The position numbers and the translations under genes are program-made. A DNA stretch of 56,635 bases from Prolixibacteraceae bacterium (GTDB taxonomy: Bacteria; Bacteroidota; Bacteroidia; Bacteroidales; Prolixibacteraceae), in contig JAONJW010000015.1 in the NCBI GenBank assembly GCA_028377305.1, forward strand, positions 1 through 56,635. The letters run 5' to 3'. Below the pieces are notes generated by a model. That model had not been told where the DNA came from. It saw only the letters and a list, made by a program, of their open reading frames with translations, and searched no databases. Shown one piece after another: positions 17,039-26,412 of the stretch; position 1 is the first letter of the stretch, and each line of letters starts with the position of its first letter.

Positions 17039-19369
17039 CTATTTTAGGATTACCTCATCGGCAAACAACCATGCTGGTTTTCCACTACCACTATGCCAAT
17101 TCGGACATAGTTTAATATTCTTCGCAGTGATACGAATATATTTAGCTTTTATAGGCTTATTTAAGACAAGAGGAAAATCGTAGTATGTTGGAGTCTTTTC
17201 CTTGGTAAACTTATTTTTAATCGTTTGGATCGTTTTATAATCTTCTCCATCAAGTGAATATTCGTATGTTACAGATTTAGGTAAGAATATCCATGATCCT
17301 GGATTGCTTAAATGTCTTGATTGGAAAGAGCTAATCTCTTTTACTGCATCAAACTCTAAGGTAATATCCATATCCTCTCCGTAAAAGCCAACCCACTGTC
17401 CATCGGTGAAGGTCTGAGTACCTAGTGTACAGTTGTTAAGTAAAGATCTCTCTTTATCTGGATAACTGCTATTAGGTGTGGTGTGGTGTGTAAGTTTAGC
17501 ATCGGAAGCTTTGTGTACATAAACAGTAATCTCCGTCACTTTACTTACTGTTTTACCATCTTTAATTTGAATGGCTCTTATAGTGGTTGTTTTATCAATC
17601 GTAATCGGTTTGTTGTAACGCATACTTCGTCCACTTGGTTCGGATTCATCTAAGGTAAAATAGATATCTCCTGTTAATGACGATGCATTCAGTGAAATCA
17701 CATTCACCTTCTGGCTCTCATTAAATGCTGTCTTGAAGTTCACATTGAATGCACTCTTTGCATAGTTGATGCCCGCCTCTTGGTATCTCTTATACTCTTT
17801 GTTCATTCTTTTTTGGAAGTCTTCCCAGTCACGATTCTCTTGATTTGTCCAAACCACTTCACTCATGGCTGCAAGACGAGGGAAAGTCATATATTCAGCA
17901 TGCGATGGAGTTGGTACATGTTCTGTCCACAAGTTCGCTTGTGCACCCAGAATATAGTTCGCTTCTGATGCATTTAACTCTTTAGGAATAGGATTAAATT
18001 CATATACTTTCTCAATAGGAAGGTTTGCACCAAAAGCAAGAGGTTCTAAGTCTCTAGGCCCCTGATAGTAGTCGAAATAAGCATATTGGGTAGGGGTCAT
18101 CACCACAGGGTGGTGCATCTTTGCTGCTTTAATTCCACCTTTCATCCCTCGCCAGGACATTACTGCGGCATTAGGTGCTAAGCCTCCTTCTAAGATTTCG
18201 TCCCATCCAATAAGCTCTCGTCCATTTTTATTAAGAAACTTTTCTACTCTCGTAATAAAATAACTCTGGAGCGCCTCTACATTCTCAAGCCCTTCTTTTT
18301 TAATTCTCTTTTGGCAATCAGCACAGTGCTTCCACTCTTCTTTATCTGCTTCATCTCCTCCGATATGGATATATTTTGAGGGGAACAGGTCCATCACCTC
18401 CGAGAGCACATCTTCAATAAAGTGAAAGGTCTCCTCTTTCCCAGAACAATAGATATCTGTAATAGGCCATAATGCCCCTGTTGGAACTTTTAGTGCCTCT
18501 CCTTTACATGATAATTCAGGGTATGCGGCAAAAAGTGCTGTAACGTGTGCAGGCATTTCGATCTCGGGAACCACTGTGATGTTACGTTCTTGTGCATAGC
18601 GCACCACCTCTTGGATCTGCTCTTGTGTGTAGAATCCGCCATATCTCTTTCCATCTTCTCTATCTTTGGTAGGACGTCCTCCCCAAGGAAGATCTTCATA
18701 GTCGGCTCTCCAAGACGAAATCGCTGTTAACTTAGGGTATTTCTTGATCTCAATTCTCCATCCTTGGTCATCAATAAGGTGCCAGTGGAATACATTCATC
18801 TTCAACCTAGCCATCCTATCGAGATGTTCCTTTATATATTCTACTGGGAAGAAGTGTCTCGAACAGTCAAGCATCATTCCTCTCCATTGAAATCTAGGAG
18901 CATCTTTTATTCTTACCCCAGATACTATCCAATTAATACCTTTTTGATCGGTTGACTCAATTTCTGCAGGAAGTAGGGCACGAAGTGACTGTACACCATA
19001 AAAAAGTCCCGCATAGTATGGTGCAGAGATTTGTATAAGTTTATCGTCTACATAGAGATGATAAGATTCACCTACTCTCTCAGACCTCGCTATTTCAATC
19101 TGAATCTGATCCTCCTCTTGTTTTGTTTTCGTTACTTTCAAGTCCAGCCCTGTATGTTCTTTAAAGAACTTCTTAAAGTAATTTGCGGTCTCAACCTCTT
19201 CGCTTTTTTTAGCATAAATGGTCGTCGTACTGCTTATTTCAAACTGCCCTGATAGCTTCTCGAGAAACTGAGGTTTAGGGATGATATCCGGTTCGGATTG
19301 GATCTCTGTTTTGCATGATGCAAATATTGCCAATACCATGATGGCGATGTAATAACTAAATTTTCTCAT
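17039..19369 (-). CDS. Beta-N-acetylhexosaminidase, GH20 lipoprotein
   Basis: The 776-residue protein has a lipoprotein signal peptide ending in FASCK (Cys19). It has a GH20b N-terminal domain (residues about 30-155) and a GH20 catalytic barrel with FHWHLIDDQGWRIEIKKYP near residue 195. The catalytic Asp-Glu pair is in HIGGDEADKEEW near residue 335. It continues with a CHB_HEX_C-type beta domain (YFTLDESEPSGRS, residues about 570-582) and a C-terminal F5/8-type carbohydrate-binding domain. It releases terminal GlcNAc or GalNAc from glycans by substrate-assisted catalysis, probably at the outer membrane or in the periplasm. There is no susCD pair beside it. An inverted repeat lies in its leader. 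Confidence 0.93.
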   Translation of the reverse strand: MRKFSYYIAIMVLAIFASCKTEIQSEPDIIPKPQFLEKLSGQFEISSTTTIYAKKSEEVETANYFKKFFKEHTGLDLKVTKTKQEEDQIQIEIARSERVGESYHLYVDDKLIQISAPYYAGLFYGVQSLRALLPAEIESTDQKGINWIVSGVRIKDAPRFQWRGMMLDCSRHFFPVEYIKEHLDRMARLKMNVFHWHLIDDQGWRIEIKKYPKLTAISSWRADYEDLPWGGRPTKDREDGKRYGGFYTQEQIQEVVRYAQERNITVVPEIEMPAHVTALFAAYPELSCKGEALKVPTGALWPITDIYCSGKEETFHFIEDVLSEVMDLFPSKYIHIGGDEADKEEWKHCADCQKRIKKEGLENVEALQSYFITRVEKFLNKNGRELIGWDEILEGGLAPNAAVMSWRGMKGGIKAAKMHHPVVMTPTQYAYFDYYQGPRDLEPLAFGANLPIEKVYEFNPIPKELNASEANYILGAQANLWTEHVPTPSHAEYMTFPRLAAMSEVVWTNQENRDWEDFQKRMNKEYKRYQEAGINYAKSAFNVNFKTAFNESQKVNVISLNASSLTGDIYFTLDESEPSGRSMRYNKPITIDKTTTIRAIQIKDGKTVSKVTEITVYVHKASDAKLTHHTTPNSSYPDKERSLLNNCTLGTQTFTDGQWVGFYGEDMDITLEFDAVKEISSFQSRHLSNPGSWIFLPKSVTYEYSLDGEDYKTIQTIKNKFTKEKTPTYYDFPLVLNKPIKAKYIRITAKNIKLCPNWHSGSGKPAWLFADEVILK

Positions 19370-19391
19370 TGTGTGTGATATCGTTTATTAT

Positions 19392-19427
19392 TACCATACT
19401 ATTGCATCTTAATACGATAGTATGGTA
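19392..19427. promoter_or_regulatory. Inverted repeat upstream of the GH20 gene, possible operator
   Basis: A perfect 11-base inverted repeat (TACCATACTAT, ATAGTATGGTA) with a 14-base centre sits 23-58 bases before the hexosaminidase start. It is well placed for a repressor site or a leader hairpin. No regulator gene is adjacent. Confidence 0.5.
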
Positions 19428-20416
19428 TTCATGTGGATGAATTTAATAAAACATTTCGTATAAAGTTATTAAAAATATAGAGATAATTATAATGATTCTG
19501 AGGGTATTGTTGGTATTTTAAGGCCGTCTCAATATCAGAAAGCAAAAAGGGAATTACAGTAGTAGTGACATAGACCTAAGAGAGTGTGACGAATGTCTTG
19601 AAAAGTCAAATAGACTTGCCGTGATACGCGGAGGGAATATCTTTTTTAAGATACTCTAATTATCTTCTATTTGAGTTTATCAACAGAATATTTCTTCAAT
19701 ATCTACTTAGATAGAGATTTTTTTACATAAAAGAGACTACTCCAAAAACCATAGATCACCTATTTTTCTTTATCACTCAGGAAAATAAATGTGGGTTAGC
19801 AAGCTTATTAGAAACAAAAGCTTGCTTTGGGGAGTAGACTTATTTGATGAATGCAAACAGTTAGAGTATATCCGTAGGAATAGGAATCTCTTTGATATAC
19901 TAGTTAATCTAAAAGGTTATACCGTAGATTGTACTATGATACGAATCATGCGATATGATCATATCATTGCCCACACTCATCATATTATCAGAATTAGGAT
20001 GTGGAATAGTTTTACCAAAGGTTTTCTGAAGCCAATATTTCCCTTTATCCCTTGACAGGTAAATGCAATGTCTCGTAACAGGTATTGCTGGTGTAATTTC
20101 ATTAGGTGTTGTTTGATAGTAGTATCTAGATATGCATTGGTATAACATGATCAATATTCTCATAGAGATCGAAATGTTGACCAATGAATGCCTCCATTTT
20201 ATACCTGTATATTTATTCTGAAAGATTAATCGCTTGAATTCAATAACCTTTATGCTAGGAGTCCTGTTGATTAGAGGAGCTCTCTGATGGGTAGAAACTG
20301 TTCTGTTCATCTAAGTTCTCGAAGCGGAATACACTGTTAACAACGATTCTGACCAGTTCTAGATATCATATCCCCACAAAATTACCGAATGGAAGATATC
20401 TCCTCAAAATAAAAAA
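19428..20416. other. Gene-poor 1-kb stretch, no convincing gene
   Basis: Overlapping frames exist on both strands (a minus-strand frame at 19909-20310 and a plus-strand frame at 19789-20055), but neither has a recognisable domain, signal peptide or family. The minus frame contains YLSRDKGKYWLQKTFGK, vaguely like a sialidase/BNR repeat, so this may be relic coding DNA. I see no RNA gene or transposon end. Confidence 0.4.
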
Positions 20417-20442
20417 GAGCTCTCTTTTTGACTAGAGAGCTC
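20417..20442 (-). terminator. Terminator of the YjiH-like gene
   Basis: The 8-base GC-containing stem (GAGCTCTC, GAGAGCTC) with a 10-base loop is followed on the minus strand by TTTTTTATTTT, a typical intrinsic terminator. Confidence 0.85.
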
Positions 20443-20453
20443 CTTTTAGAGTA

Positions 20454-21812
20454 TTAAAATATTAGATGAGCTAGAATTGCTATAATTGGAAGAGAGACCA
20501 ATGTTCTCTGTAGGAAGATCACAAACAGCTCCCATAGATTAATTGGAATTTTACTACCCAATAGCAGTGCACCTACCTCACTAAGGAAAATAAGTTGTGT
20601 TACAGAGACCGCTGCAACCACAAATCGAGTCATCTCGCTAGTGATCGAAGATGCTAGAATTGATGGGATAAACATATCTGCAAAACCTACCACCATACAT
20701 TTTGAAGCATCTACCGCCTCAGGTATTTGAAGTAGGTTTAAAAGAGGAACAAATGGACGTCCTAACCATTCAAAAATAGGAGTGTAGGTTGAGATCATCA
20801 ATCCAATGGTTCCGATAGCCATCACCACAGGCAATATACCCACAAGCATATCCAAACTATTCTTTACTCCCTCCAAAACAATCTTCCACGGCTTCTCGAT
20901 TGCATTGGTTGTTTTCACAGCATTGTAGAATCCATGGCTGATCACACTCTTTCCTTCCGGAATCGCTTCCTTATCTTCGGTTTTATCTGTTCCATCAATC
21001 CACTTATCGGTCTTTCTAGATAGAGGTGGCATTCTAGGCACTACAATTGCCACGATAACACCTGTTAGACATACCACAGCATAAAAAGGAACAAACATAT
21101 GGTCTAGCTTCACTTGGCTAATCACAACCAAACAGAAGCTAATGGATACCGCAGAGAAAGTGGTTCCAATCACTGCTGCCTCTCGTTGGGTATAGGATTT
21201 TCCTTCATACTGTTTACTAGACATGATAATCCCAACACTACCATCCCCAAGCCATGAGGCTAAACAGTCGATTGCAGATCTACCAGGAAGGTTAAAAACA
21301 GGACGCATAATCTTAGTCAGCCATGTGCCAAACAGTTCCAAGAGCCCAAAGTGGGTCAATAGTGGAAGAAGAAATCCTGCAAAAATAAAAACGGCAAAAA
21401 GAGTTGGTAATAGATCGCTGTAGACAAATCCCCCTGTGTCACCATTCAATACCATCTCTGGTCCATAGTCAAACATGACCATAAAAGTGAAAGCAGCGCC
21501 CACAACTCTTAAAATTCCCCATATTGGAGCAACGCCAAATAGTGCTTTTAGAAATTGATTATTCCAAATCGCTTTCGGTTTGAAGAGATTGGATAGAAGA
21601 TAGCCAACACTTGCTATAACCATAATAGTTGCAATCAAGAGTGGCATTCGATCACCAACAATGAATAATAATTCATCTTTAAGAATGGCAATTGGAATAG
21701 AAAAACTCTCTTTATATGGTATTGGTGTCATGAAACAGAATACTCCCAAAAGCGATGGTATCGCGAACCATAAGATGTTTCTTAGTGTGTAGATGTTTTT
21801 ATTGTTTTGCAT
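20454..21812 (-). CDS. YjiH family membrane protein with nucleoside-recognition (gate) domains
   Basis: The 452-residue polytopic protein matches the YjiH/SpmA-B-like family: about ten hydrophobic segments plus two 'nucleoside recognition' gate repeats. One is GLLELFGTWLTKIMRPVFNLPGRSAIDCLASWLGDGSVG (about 145-185 on). The second is in DMLVGILPVVMAIGTIGLM to MVVGFADMFIPSILASS. Family members are thought to be transporters, but no substrate is established. The hydrophilic loop (residues about 255-300) is probably cytoplasmic. It is monocistronic with a well-formed promoter upstream and an intrinsic terminator. Confidence 0.82.
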   Translation of the reverse strand: MQNNKNIYTLRNILWFAIPSLLGVFCFMTPIPYKESFSIPIAILKDELLFIVGDRMPLLIATIMVIASVGYLLSNLFKPKAIWNNQFLKALFGVAPIWGILRVVGAAFTFMVMFDYGPEMVLNGDTGGFVYSDLLPTLFAVFIFAGFLLPLLTHFGLLELFGTWLTKIMRPVFNLPGRSAIDCLASWLGDGSVGIIMSSKQYEGKSYTQREAAVIGTTFSAVSISFCLVVISQVKLDHMFVPFYAVVCLTGVIVAIVVPRMPPLSRKTDKWIDGTDKTEDKEAIPEGKSVISHGFYNAVKTTNAIEKPWKIVLEGVKNSLDMLVGILPVVMAIGTIGLMISTYTPIFEWLGRPFVPLLNLLQIPEAVDASKCMVVGFADMFIPSILASSITSEMTRFVVAAVSVTQLIFLSEVGALLLGSKIPINLWELFVIFLQRTLVSLPIIAILAHLIF

Positions 21813-21856
21813 TTTTCTTACGATCCCTCTTGTGTATTAGTTGTTTAATAATGGTG

Positions 21857-21887
21857 CAAATATAGTTTGCTTTTCAAGTATAACAAA
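21857..21887 (-). promoter_or_regulatory. Bacteroidota promoter of the YjiH-like gene
   Basis: On the minus strand, TTTG (21887-21884) is followed after 19 bases by TATATTTG (21864-21857), matching the -33 TTTG / -7 TAnnTTTG consensus. Transcription would begin near 21850, about 38 bases before the ATG at 21812. This is the best promoter seen in the window. Confidence 0.62.
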
Positions 21888-22139
21888 TCAACTTTGCCTT
21901 TGTTGCGTAAGGAGAGGTGAAGAATCAATCTTGTTTAATTGATGTTAGAAGCAATGGATAATTATTAGTTTATCACTTGTTTTATTCATTGATGTAACTG
22001 ATCATTAAATATTTATTCATCTTGTGGTGTGATAATTTAAACGAGATTATATAGGGGATAATCCAATTGGTGGTCTATAGTGTTAAAAAATAATAATAGT
22101 TTAAATTCCTTCTTGAAGACTTTCCATCCAACATAAAAA
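21888..22139. other. Intergenic region between the M48 and YjiH genes
   Basis: The sequence is A/T-rich and holds no gene I can support; only the flanking promoter and terminator are recognisable. Confidence 0.5.
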
Positions 22140-22171
22140 AAGAGCCTAGACCATCAATGGTCTAGGCTCTT
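22140..22171 (-). terminator. Terminator of the M48 peptidase gene
   Basis: An almost continuous 15-base stem (AAGAGCCTAGACCAT, ATGGTCTAGGCTCTT) is followed on the minus strand by TTTTTATG. The pairing at the tip leaves a tight loop around CATCAATG. Confidence 0.8.
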
Positions 22172-22220
22172 AATGAAATGGTAGGCTTAATTCTCAAATA
22201 ATTCGTTATTGGGAGAGTAA

Positions 22221-23471
22221 CTATCCTTGTTTTCCATCCTCTCTGTTGAGGTGATCAATTCTCTGTTCTAACGTAGGGTGAGAATATGTACACTTCACGA
22301 CAAAAGGATGTGGTGTGAGGTTGGCAAGACTATTCTTGGTTAAATTCTTTAAACCTCCAATTAAACCCTCTTTTAGTCCATGCTGTTTGGCAAAGTCATC
22401 CGCTTGATATTCGTTTTTACGACTAAATATCGACATGAAGATAGAGGTAACTTCTGTTAGAGGAGTAAGAACAAAGGAGAAAAATAGTAATCCTAATTCA
22501 AAAGTTGGGTTATCTGTTCCCATGACGATAGAAGTCAAAGGCTGCTCTAGAACCAACGACAACAAGTAAAATATAATGAAGGTCTGAGTAAACGACAACA
22601 CCATACTTTGTACTACATGTCTCTTTTGGGCATGTCCTACCTCATGTGCAAGGACGGCAAGGATCTCATCACTCGAAAGTTGTTCTATTAATGTGTCAAA
22701 AAGAACAATACGTTTCATCTTGCCAAGACCGGTGAAGTATGCGTTAGCTTTGGCGCTTCGCTTAGAGCCATCGATAACATAGATCTCTTTAACAGGGAAC
22801 TCCACCTTTTGTGCAAACGCCATGATCTTATCTTTCAACTCACCATCTTCTAGTGGGGTTTGCTTGTTAAACAGAGGAACGATTAGGCTCGAATAGAACA
22901 ATAGCATAAACAGTGAAAAGCCTGCAACAATAGCAAAGGCAATAATAAAGAAATTACTCCCCAAGATCAGATAACTCTTTACAATTAATGCCAACAGTAT
23001 TCCACCGATGATTGCTCCTACCAATAGAGATTTTAAAAAGTCTCCGATGAAAGTTTTTAGGGTCGACCGATTAAAGCCATACTTCTCCTCAATCACAAAA
23101 GTACTATAGTAGGAGAATGGAAGTCCCATCATGGTTGAACCCAAAGAGAGAAGTCCAAAAAACATAAGAGCTTGCCATATCGGATTATCCGTAAAGGTGC
23201 CAACCCACAAATCGATAGCTCCAAACATTCTAGTGGATACTAACCCTATGGTCACCATAAAGGTGAGACAACTAGAGAGCATTGATAGTTTGGCATTCGC
23301 TTTCCCATAGGCTTGAGATTTTTCATACTCTTTCTGCTCATAGATATCCTTTAAGCTATCAGGAAGTGCAGCACCTCGATTCTTATTGTTAAGATAGGTG
23401 AGTAGGGTGTTAAATAAAAATTGTCCTGTAATGATCGTAATAAGGACTATCATCAAATTATCACTATTCAT
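22221..23471 (-). CDS. M48 family metallopeptidase (Ste24/CAAX-protease-like)
   Basis: The 416-residue membrane protease has the zinc motif VLAHEVGHAQKRH (HExxH, residues about 275-280) and the third-ligand Glu in NEYQADDFA near residue 355. Five or more hydrophobic helices surround it. Its N-terminal domain (residues about 30-200) is the CAAX prenyl protease N-terminal five-transmembrane region. Bacterial members cleave membrane or misfolded proteins rather than prenylated substrates. The HD-hydrolase gene lies 8 bases upstream, so the two form an operon. Confidence 0.88.
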   Translation of the reverse strand: MNSDNLMIVLITIITGQFLFNTLLTYLNNKNRGAALPDSLKDIYEQKEYEKSQAYGKANAKLSMLSSCLTFMVTIGLVSTRMFGAIDLWVGTFTDNPIWQALMFFGLLSLGSTMMGLPFSYYSTFVIEEKYGFNRSTLKTFIGDFLKSLLVGAIIGGILLALIVKSYLILGSNFFIIAFAIVAGFSLFMLLFYSSLIVPLFNKQTPLEDGELKDKIMAFAQKVEFPVKEIYVIDGSKRSAKANAYFTGLGKMKRIVLFDTLIEQLSSDEILAVLAHEVGHAQKRHVVQSMVLSFTQTFIIFYLLSLVLEQPLTSIVMGTDNPTFELGLLFFSFVLTPLTEVTSIFMSIFSRKNEYQADDFAKQHGLKEGLIGGLKNLTKNSLANLTPHPFVVKCTYSHPTLEQRIDHLNREDGKQG

Positions 23472-23479
23472 AGATCTAT

Positions 23480-24121
23480 TTATTTCAAAATATTGTGGTT
23501 ATTACACTCTTTGTTAAGTTGCCTGACGAAATCCTCCATGTAGCTTGTTCTCTCCCGTGCGAGGCTTTTGCCAGTGGTAGTATTCATCTTCTCTTCAATT
23601 TGAAAGAGTTTCGCATAGAAGTGATCTAATGTACTGTTTTCCGCCTCTCGATTACCATATGGATAACTCTCATCATAAATAGCCGATCCAATAGACCCTC
23701 CATAAGCAAATGCTCTAGCGATACCGATGGCGCCAATAGCATCTAAGCGATCGGCATCCTGCACTATCTGGAAGTTAATAGAGCCAGTTACTGGATGATC
23801 CTTCTGTTTTGAGAAAGAGATATGCTCAATAATGAACAGTATCTCCGACTTTATCTCCTGGGGCAGTTCGTATTGATCTAAGTATTGAACGATCCAAGGG
23901 TAATCACAAATCTTAAGCTTGGGATCCGCCACATCATGTAATATCGAAGCAAAGAAAATCGTTAAAAGACATCCCTCGTTCTCCTCTTGTTGTATAACCT
24001 GAGCATTGTGCCATACCCTAGAAATATGCAACCAATCATGACTCCCTTCTAGGTTCGTAAAAAGGGCTTTGATATCGTTGGTAACTCTTTTGTTTATCGT
24101 ATCTGTTAGAACTAAAGCCAT
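23480..24121 (-). CDS. HD-domain phosphohydrolase (YedJ-like)
   Basis: The 213-residue protein has GSHDWLHISRVWHNA (H...; residues about 27-42) and ILHDVADPKL, giving the H...HD metal-binding pattern of HD hydrolases. VQDADRLDAIGAIGIARAFAYGG (residues about 124-146) supplies the final conserved D. This arrangement matches the YedJ/YpgQ group, which hydrolyse nucleotides or pyrophosphate bonds in vitro; the physiological substrate is uncertain. It is first in a unit with the M48 protease. Confidence 0.85.
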   Translation of the reverse strand: MALVLTDTINKRVTNDIKALFTNLEGSHDWLHISRVWHNAQVIQQEENEGCLLTIFFASILHDVADPKLKICDYPWIVQYLDQYELPQEIKSEILFIIEHISFSKQKDHPVTGSINFQIVQDADRLDAIGAIGIARAFAYGGSIGSAIYDESYPYGNREAENSTLDHFYAKLFQIEEKMNTTTGKSLARERTSYMEDFVRQLNKECNNHNILK

Positions 24122-24370
24122 AAGAATTCATTGATATGTTTGTTTTACAAACATAGGGTTCTCATCCATTAGAATAAAATAAATAGTTCGTAAAATTGCC
24201 GTACCTGTAAAAATCCATTCCGAAATATAACCACATGAAATGATTCGCACGAGAATGTGATGAATAACCATATCAATTTGCACGATATTCTATTTGTAAG
24301 AATTCACTGGCAAATCCCGTTTGAAATGATCTTTTAGATAGGAGATATATAAATAGAAACAAAGGTGTTT

Positions 24371-24412
24371 TTCGTCCACTTGGTTCGAATCCATCTAAGG
24401 TAAAATAGATAT
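24371..24412 (-). pseudogene. Fragment of a hexosaminidase C-terminal domain
   Basis: These 42 bases match 17626-17667 within the GH20 gene at 40 of 42 positions. Read on the minus strand they encode IYFTLDGFEPSGR, the CHB_HEX_C-type core. Similarity stops at both ends, so it is a relic of a duplicated or paralogous gene. Confidence 0.7.
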
Positions 24413-25088
24413 GAAAAGCAATATGTTAGATCTATTTTTTTTGTTGTGAGTCAGAGTCAATTAGTTGCTATCAAGTTAATTGTGTTATGTTAAACAAGGT
24501 GAACAAAAACTGAATAGAAATGTGTAGCTAGACAAAAATACCAAACTGGGTGACTGAAAATTATTATCTCTAATGTGCTATTTATGAAAATACAATACAT
24601 CTGAACTTTCTCAATTAAATCATCACTTCATTACCCCCCCCTTTGGCTTATTGTGAGAACTAGATGTCAATTTGATGAGGTCGTTTTGAAACTAAATAGT
24701 TAGTTCGTAGAAGACTATCAAATGTTACCAAAATTGAAGATATTCCACGTTGCAATTAAAATATTCAAATAAATAAAAGACTATTTGTTAAGGTAGACCA
24801 ACCCTGTTTTGACTTTACTCAATAAAAATAGTATATCTGAAGTGACTTATCTAAGACATGTTTGGCAACCATACAATCATCTAATTACTTTGACTATTCC
24901 AATTTAAGGTACGTAATTCAACATAGAGTGACACATTCTCAAAAGGTGTCATCGAATTCAATTTACTCTCCTCGTATAAATCTAGTTGAAACTTTTTCTT
25001 ATTCGGTCAAGATTAAGAAGACATAGGATCATCATATGACCAAACAGGGGATTGGTAAGAGTTTGGTAGGGGATTCCTCCGTACTTTG

Positions 25089-25166
25089 TCCATGGTTTGT
25101 CCATGCCTCCTCCATGGTTTGTCCATCGATAAAATGAAATCGATGGTTGAATGATGGACAAGCCAT
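25089..25166. repeat. Direct and inverted TCCATGGTTTGTCCAT repeats
   Basis: The 16-mer TCCATGGTTTGTCCAT occurs exactly at 25089-25104 and 25111-25126. A near-perfect inverted copy (ATGGACAAGCCAT) is at 25154-25166. CCATCGAT and ATCGATGG pair between them. The block is more GC-rich than its surroundings and could fold into a large cruciform or hairpin. Confidence 0.75.
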
Positions 25167-25637
25167 AGTTAAACCATATTTAAAGGACGGGTTAAGTAGC
25201 GATGAGACCATAAGAAGACCCTGCTTGGGATAGGTTCTAGTGATGAAGAGTACTGTCTCTTTTCATTGCTTTTGAAAACAAGAACGATTCTATCTAGAGC
25301 TACTTTCTCTATGCCGTTGGCAATACCTAAAGTTAGCCAATCCGAACTATGTATCAAAGTTTTTGGCGAGTTTATCTGTTTGAAATATATTACTCTTTTA
25401 AGATTAGATGAAAATAATCGTGTCTTATAGGAATTTGTGCTCTAAAATATTCATGATTTATAAGTTCGGTGGTGTTGTTTTGTGTATATTTGTTTTTCTT
25501 TGTTAAAATGTATTTGTTTGGTGTTTTGTGAACTTCATATGTAAACCTGTTGCTTGTAGGAACAGTGTTGTTTTTGAGGTTTAATACTGATTGAATATTT
25601 ATTTCAATGATAACAATTGAGTATAGTATAAAATGAT

Positions 25638-25976
25638 ATGAGAATGAGAAAAATTATCTTTCTGTATGTAGCTGTAATTTTGATGATTTCCTGTTCTAAG
25701 GAAGAGTTGCCTGGTTACACTAAAGCCGTCGCCATTGAAAATGAGATACTACAAACTATACGAGATTATCACGTGAAGGAGATTTATGTTAAAGATTACC
25801 AGACGCTATTTAATTCTCGGAATCATTTTACGAAAGATTTTGAAGTTGGAGGAGGCATGATTAGAGTAGATGAAAAATGGTATTCTTTAAAGAATGTTAA
25901 AGAATTGAGGCTTAGCCCTGGAAATTCATCTCAAGGTTTAATTATTGTTCTGCCTTTTCCCCATAAGTTTAGGTGA
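25638..25976 (+). CDS. Small lipoprotein, member 1 of a tandem paralogue family
   Basis: The 112-residue protein has a short basic start, a hydrophobic stretch and lipobox MISC (Cys20), followed by SKEELPGYT. The mature domain has IRDYHVKEI near residue 41, FTKDFEVGGGMIRVDEKWYSLKN near residues 71-93, and a C-terminal RL..-rich strand. It closely resembles the third gene (26413) and more distantly the second (26014). I do not recognise a named family. It is probably a periplasm- or outer-membrane-anchored protein with a small alpha/beta domain. The start at 25638 fits the signal peptide; ATG 25644 (MRKIIF) is an equally plausible start. Confidence 0.65.
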   Translation: MRMRKIIFLYVAVILMISCSKEELPGYTKAVAIENEILQTIRDYHVKEIYVKDYQTLFNSRNHFTKDFEVGGGMIRVDEKWYSLKNVKELRLSPGNSSQGLIIVLPFPHKFR

Positions 25977-26013
25977 TTGGTATTAGTAGGTCAGTTTAAC
26001 TAAATTTTAGAAT

Positions 26014-26346
26014 ATGAGAATTGTTTGTATTATTATAATGAGTTTCCTCTTTTTAGCATGTGAAAAGACCAGATATATGACAGAAGAGGAAATGGTAGAA
26101 AAAAAAGTTAGAGAAATTATCCAAGCGAACGATGTGACTGGAGTGGTGATTCTTCGATTAGATGATGAGTTTATATCTGCTATGGAACGGAGATCTTGGT
26201 CTGAGACTTTTCCATCTTCTGGTGTGATTAATATCTCAAATGGAAAAATAAAGGTAGAAGGAGTGTGGTATGATTTAGTAGATGTGGATAAGATCGAGGT
26301 GAGAAAATTACAGAAAGTAAAAGCGATATTACTACATTTCTATTGA
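26014..26346 (+). CDS. Small lipoprotein, member 2 of a tandem paralogue family
   Basis: The 110-residue lipoprotein has lipobox FLAC (Cys16) followed by EKTRYMTEEEMVEKKV. The later segment SSGVINISNGKIKVEGVWYDLVDVDKIEVRKL aligns with the KDFEV.NGM.RV..WY.L region of its two neighbours, sharing the WY-L core. The similarity is weak enough that function may differ. It lies 37 bases after gene 1 and 66 bases before gene 3 in the same orientation. The function is unknown. Confidence 0.62.
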   Translation: MRIVCIIIMSFLFLACEKTRYMTEEEMVEKKVREIIQANDVTGVVILRLDDEFISAMERRSWSETFPSSGVINISNGKIKVEGVWYDLVDVDKIEVRKLQKVKAILLHFY

Positions 26347-26412
26347 TAACAAGTGTTTTGACTGGGAAATAAACTGCCGAGTTATCTTCGTAAAGCTAAA
26401 TTTAATAAGAGG

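Larger units (their letters stand above)
24122..25637. other. 1.5-kb gene-free accessory region with relic sequences
   Basis: No intact gene is recognised. It contains a 42-base relic of a hexosaminidase gene at 24371-24412 and a repeat cluster at 25089-25166. A frame at 25169-25357 on the minus strand has no recognisable domain. The rest is A/T-rich and full of stop codons. This looks like decayed DNA or an insertion hotspot. Confidence 0.55.

Noticed and set aside
19909-20310. A 133-residue minus-strand gene
   Set aside because: It has no recognisable domain or signal, overlaps another open frame on the opposite strand, and lies in a region lacking promoter or terminator signs.
25169-25357. 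A 62-residue minus-strand gene in the 1.5-kb gap
   Set aside because: No family, signal or neighbour supports it; it is likely chance in the repeat-flanking sequence.
24122-25637. An integrated element such as a prophage or genomic island with attachment sites
   Set aside because: No integrase, tRNA or direct repeats bounding the region were found.
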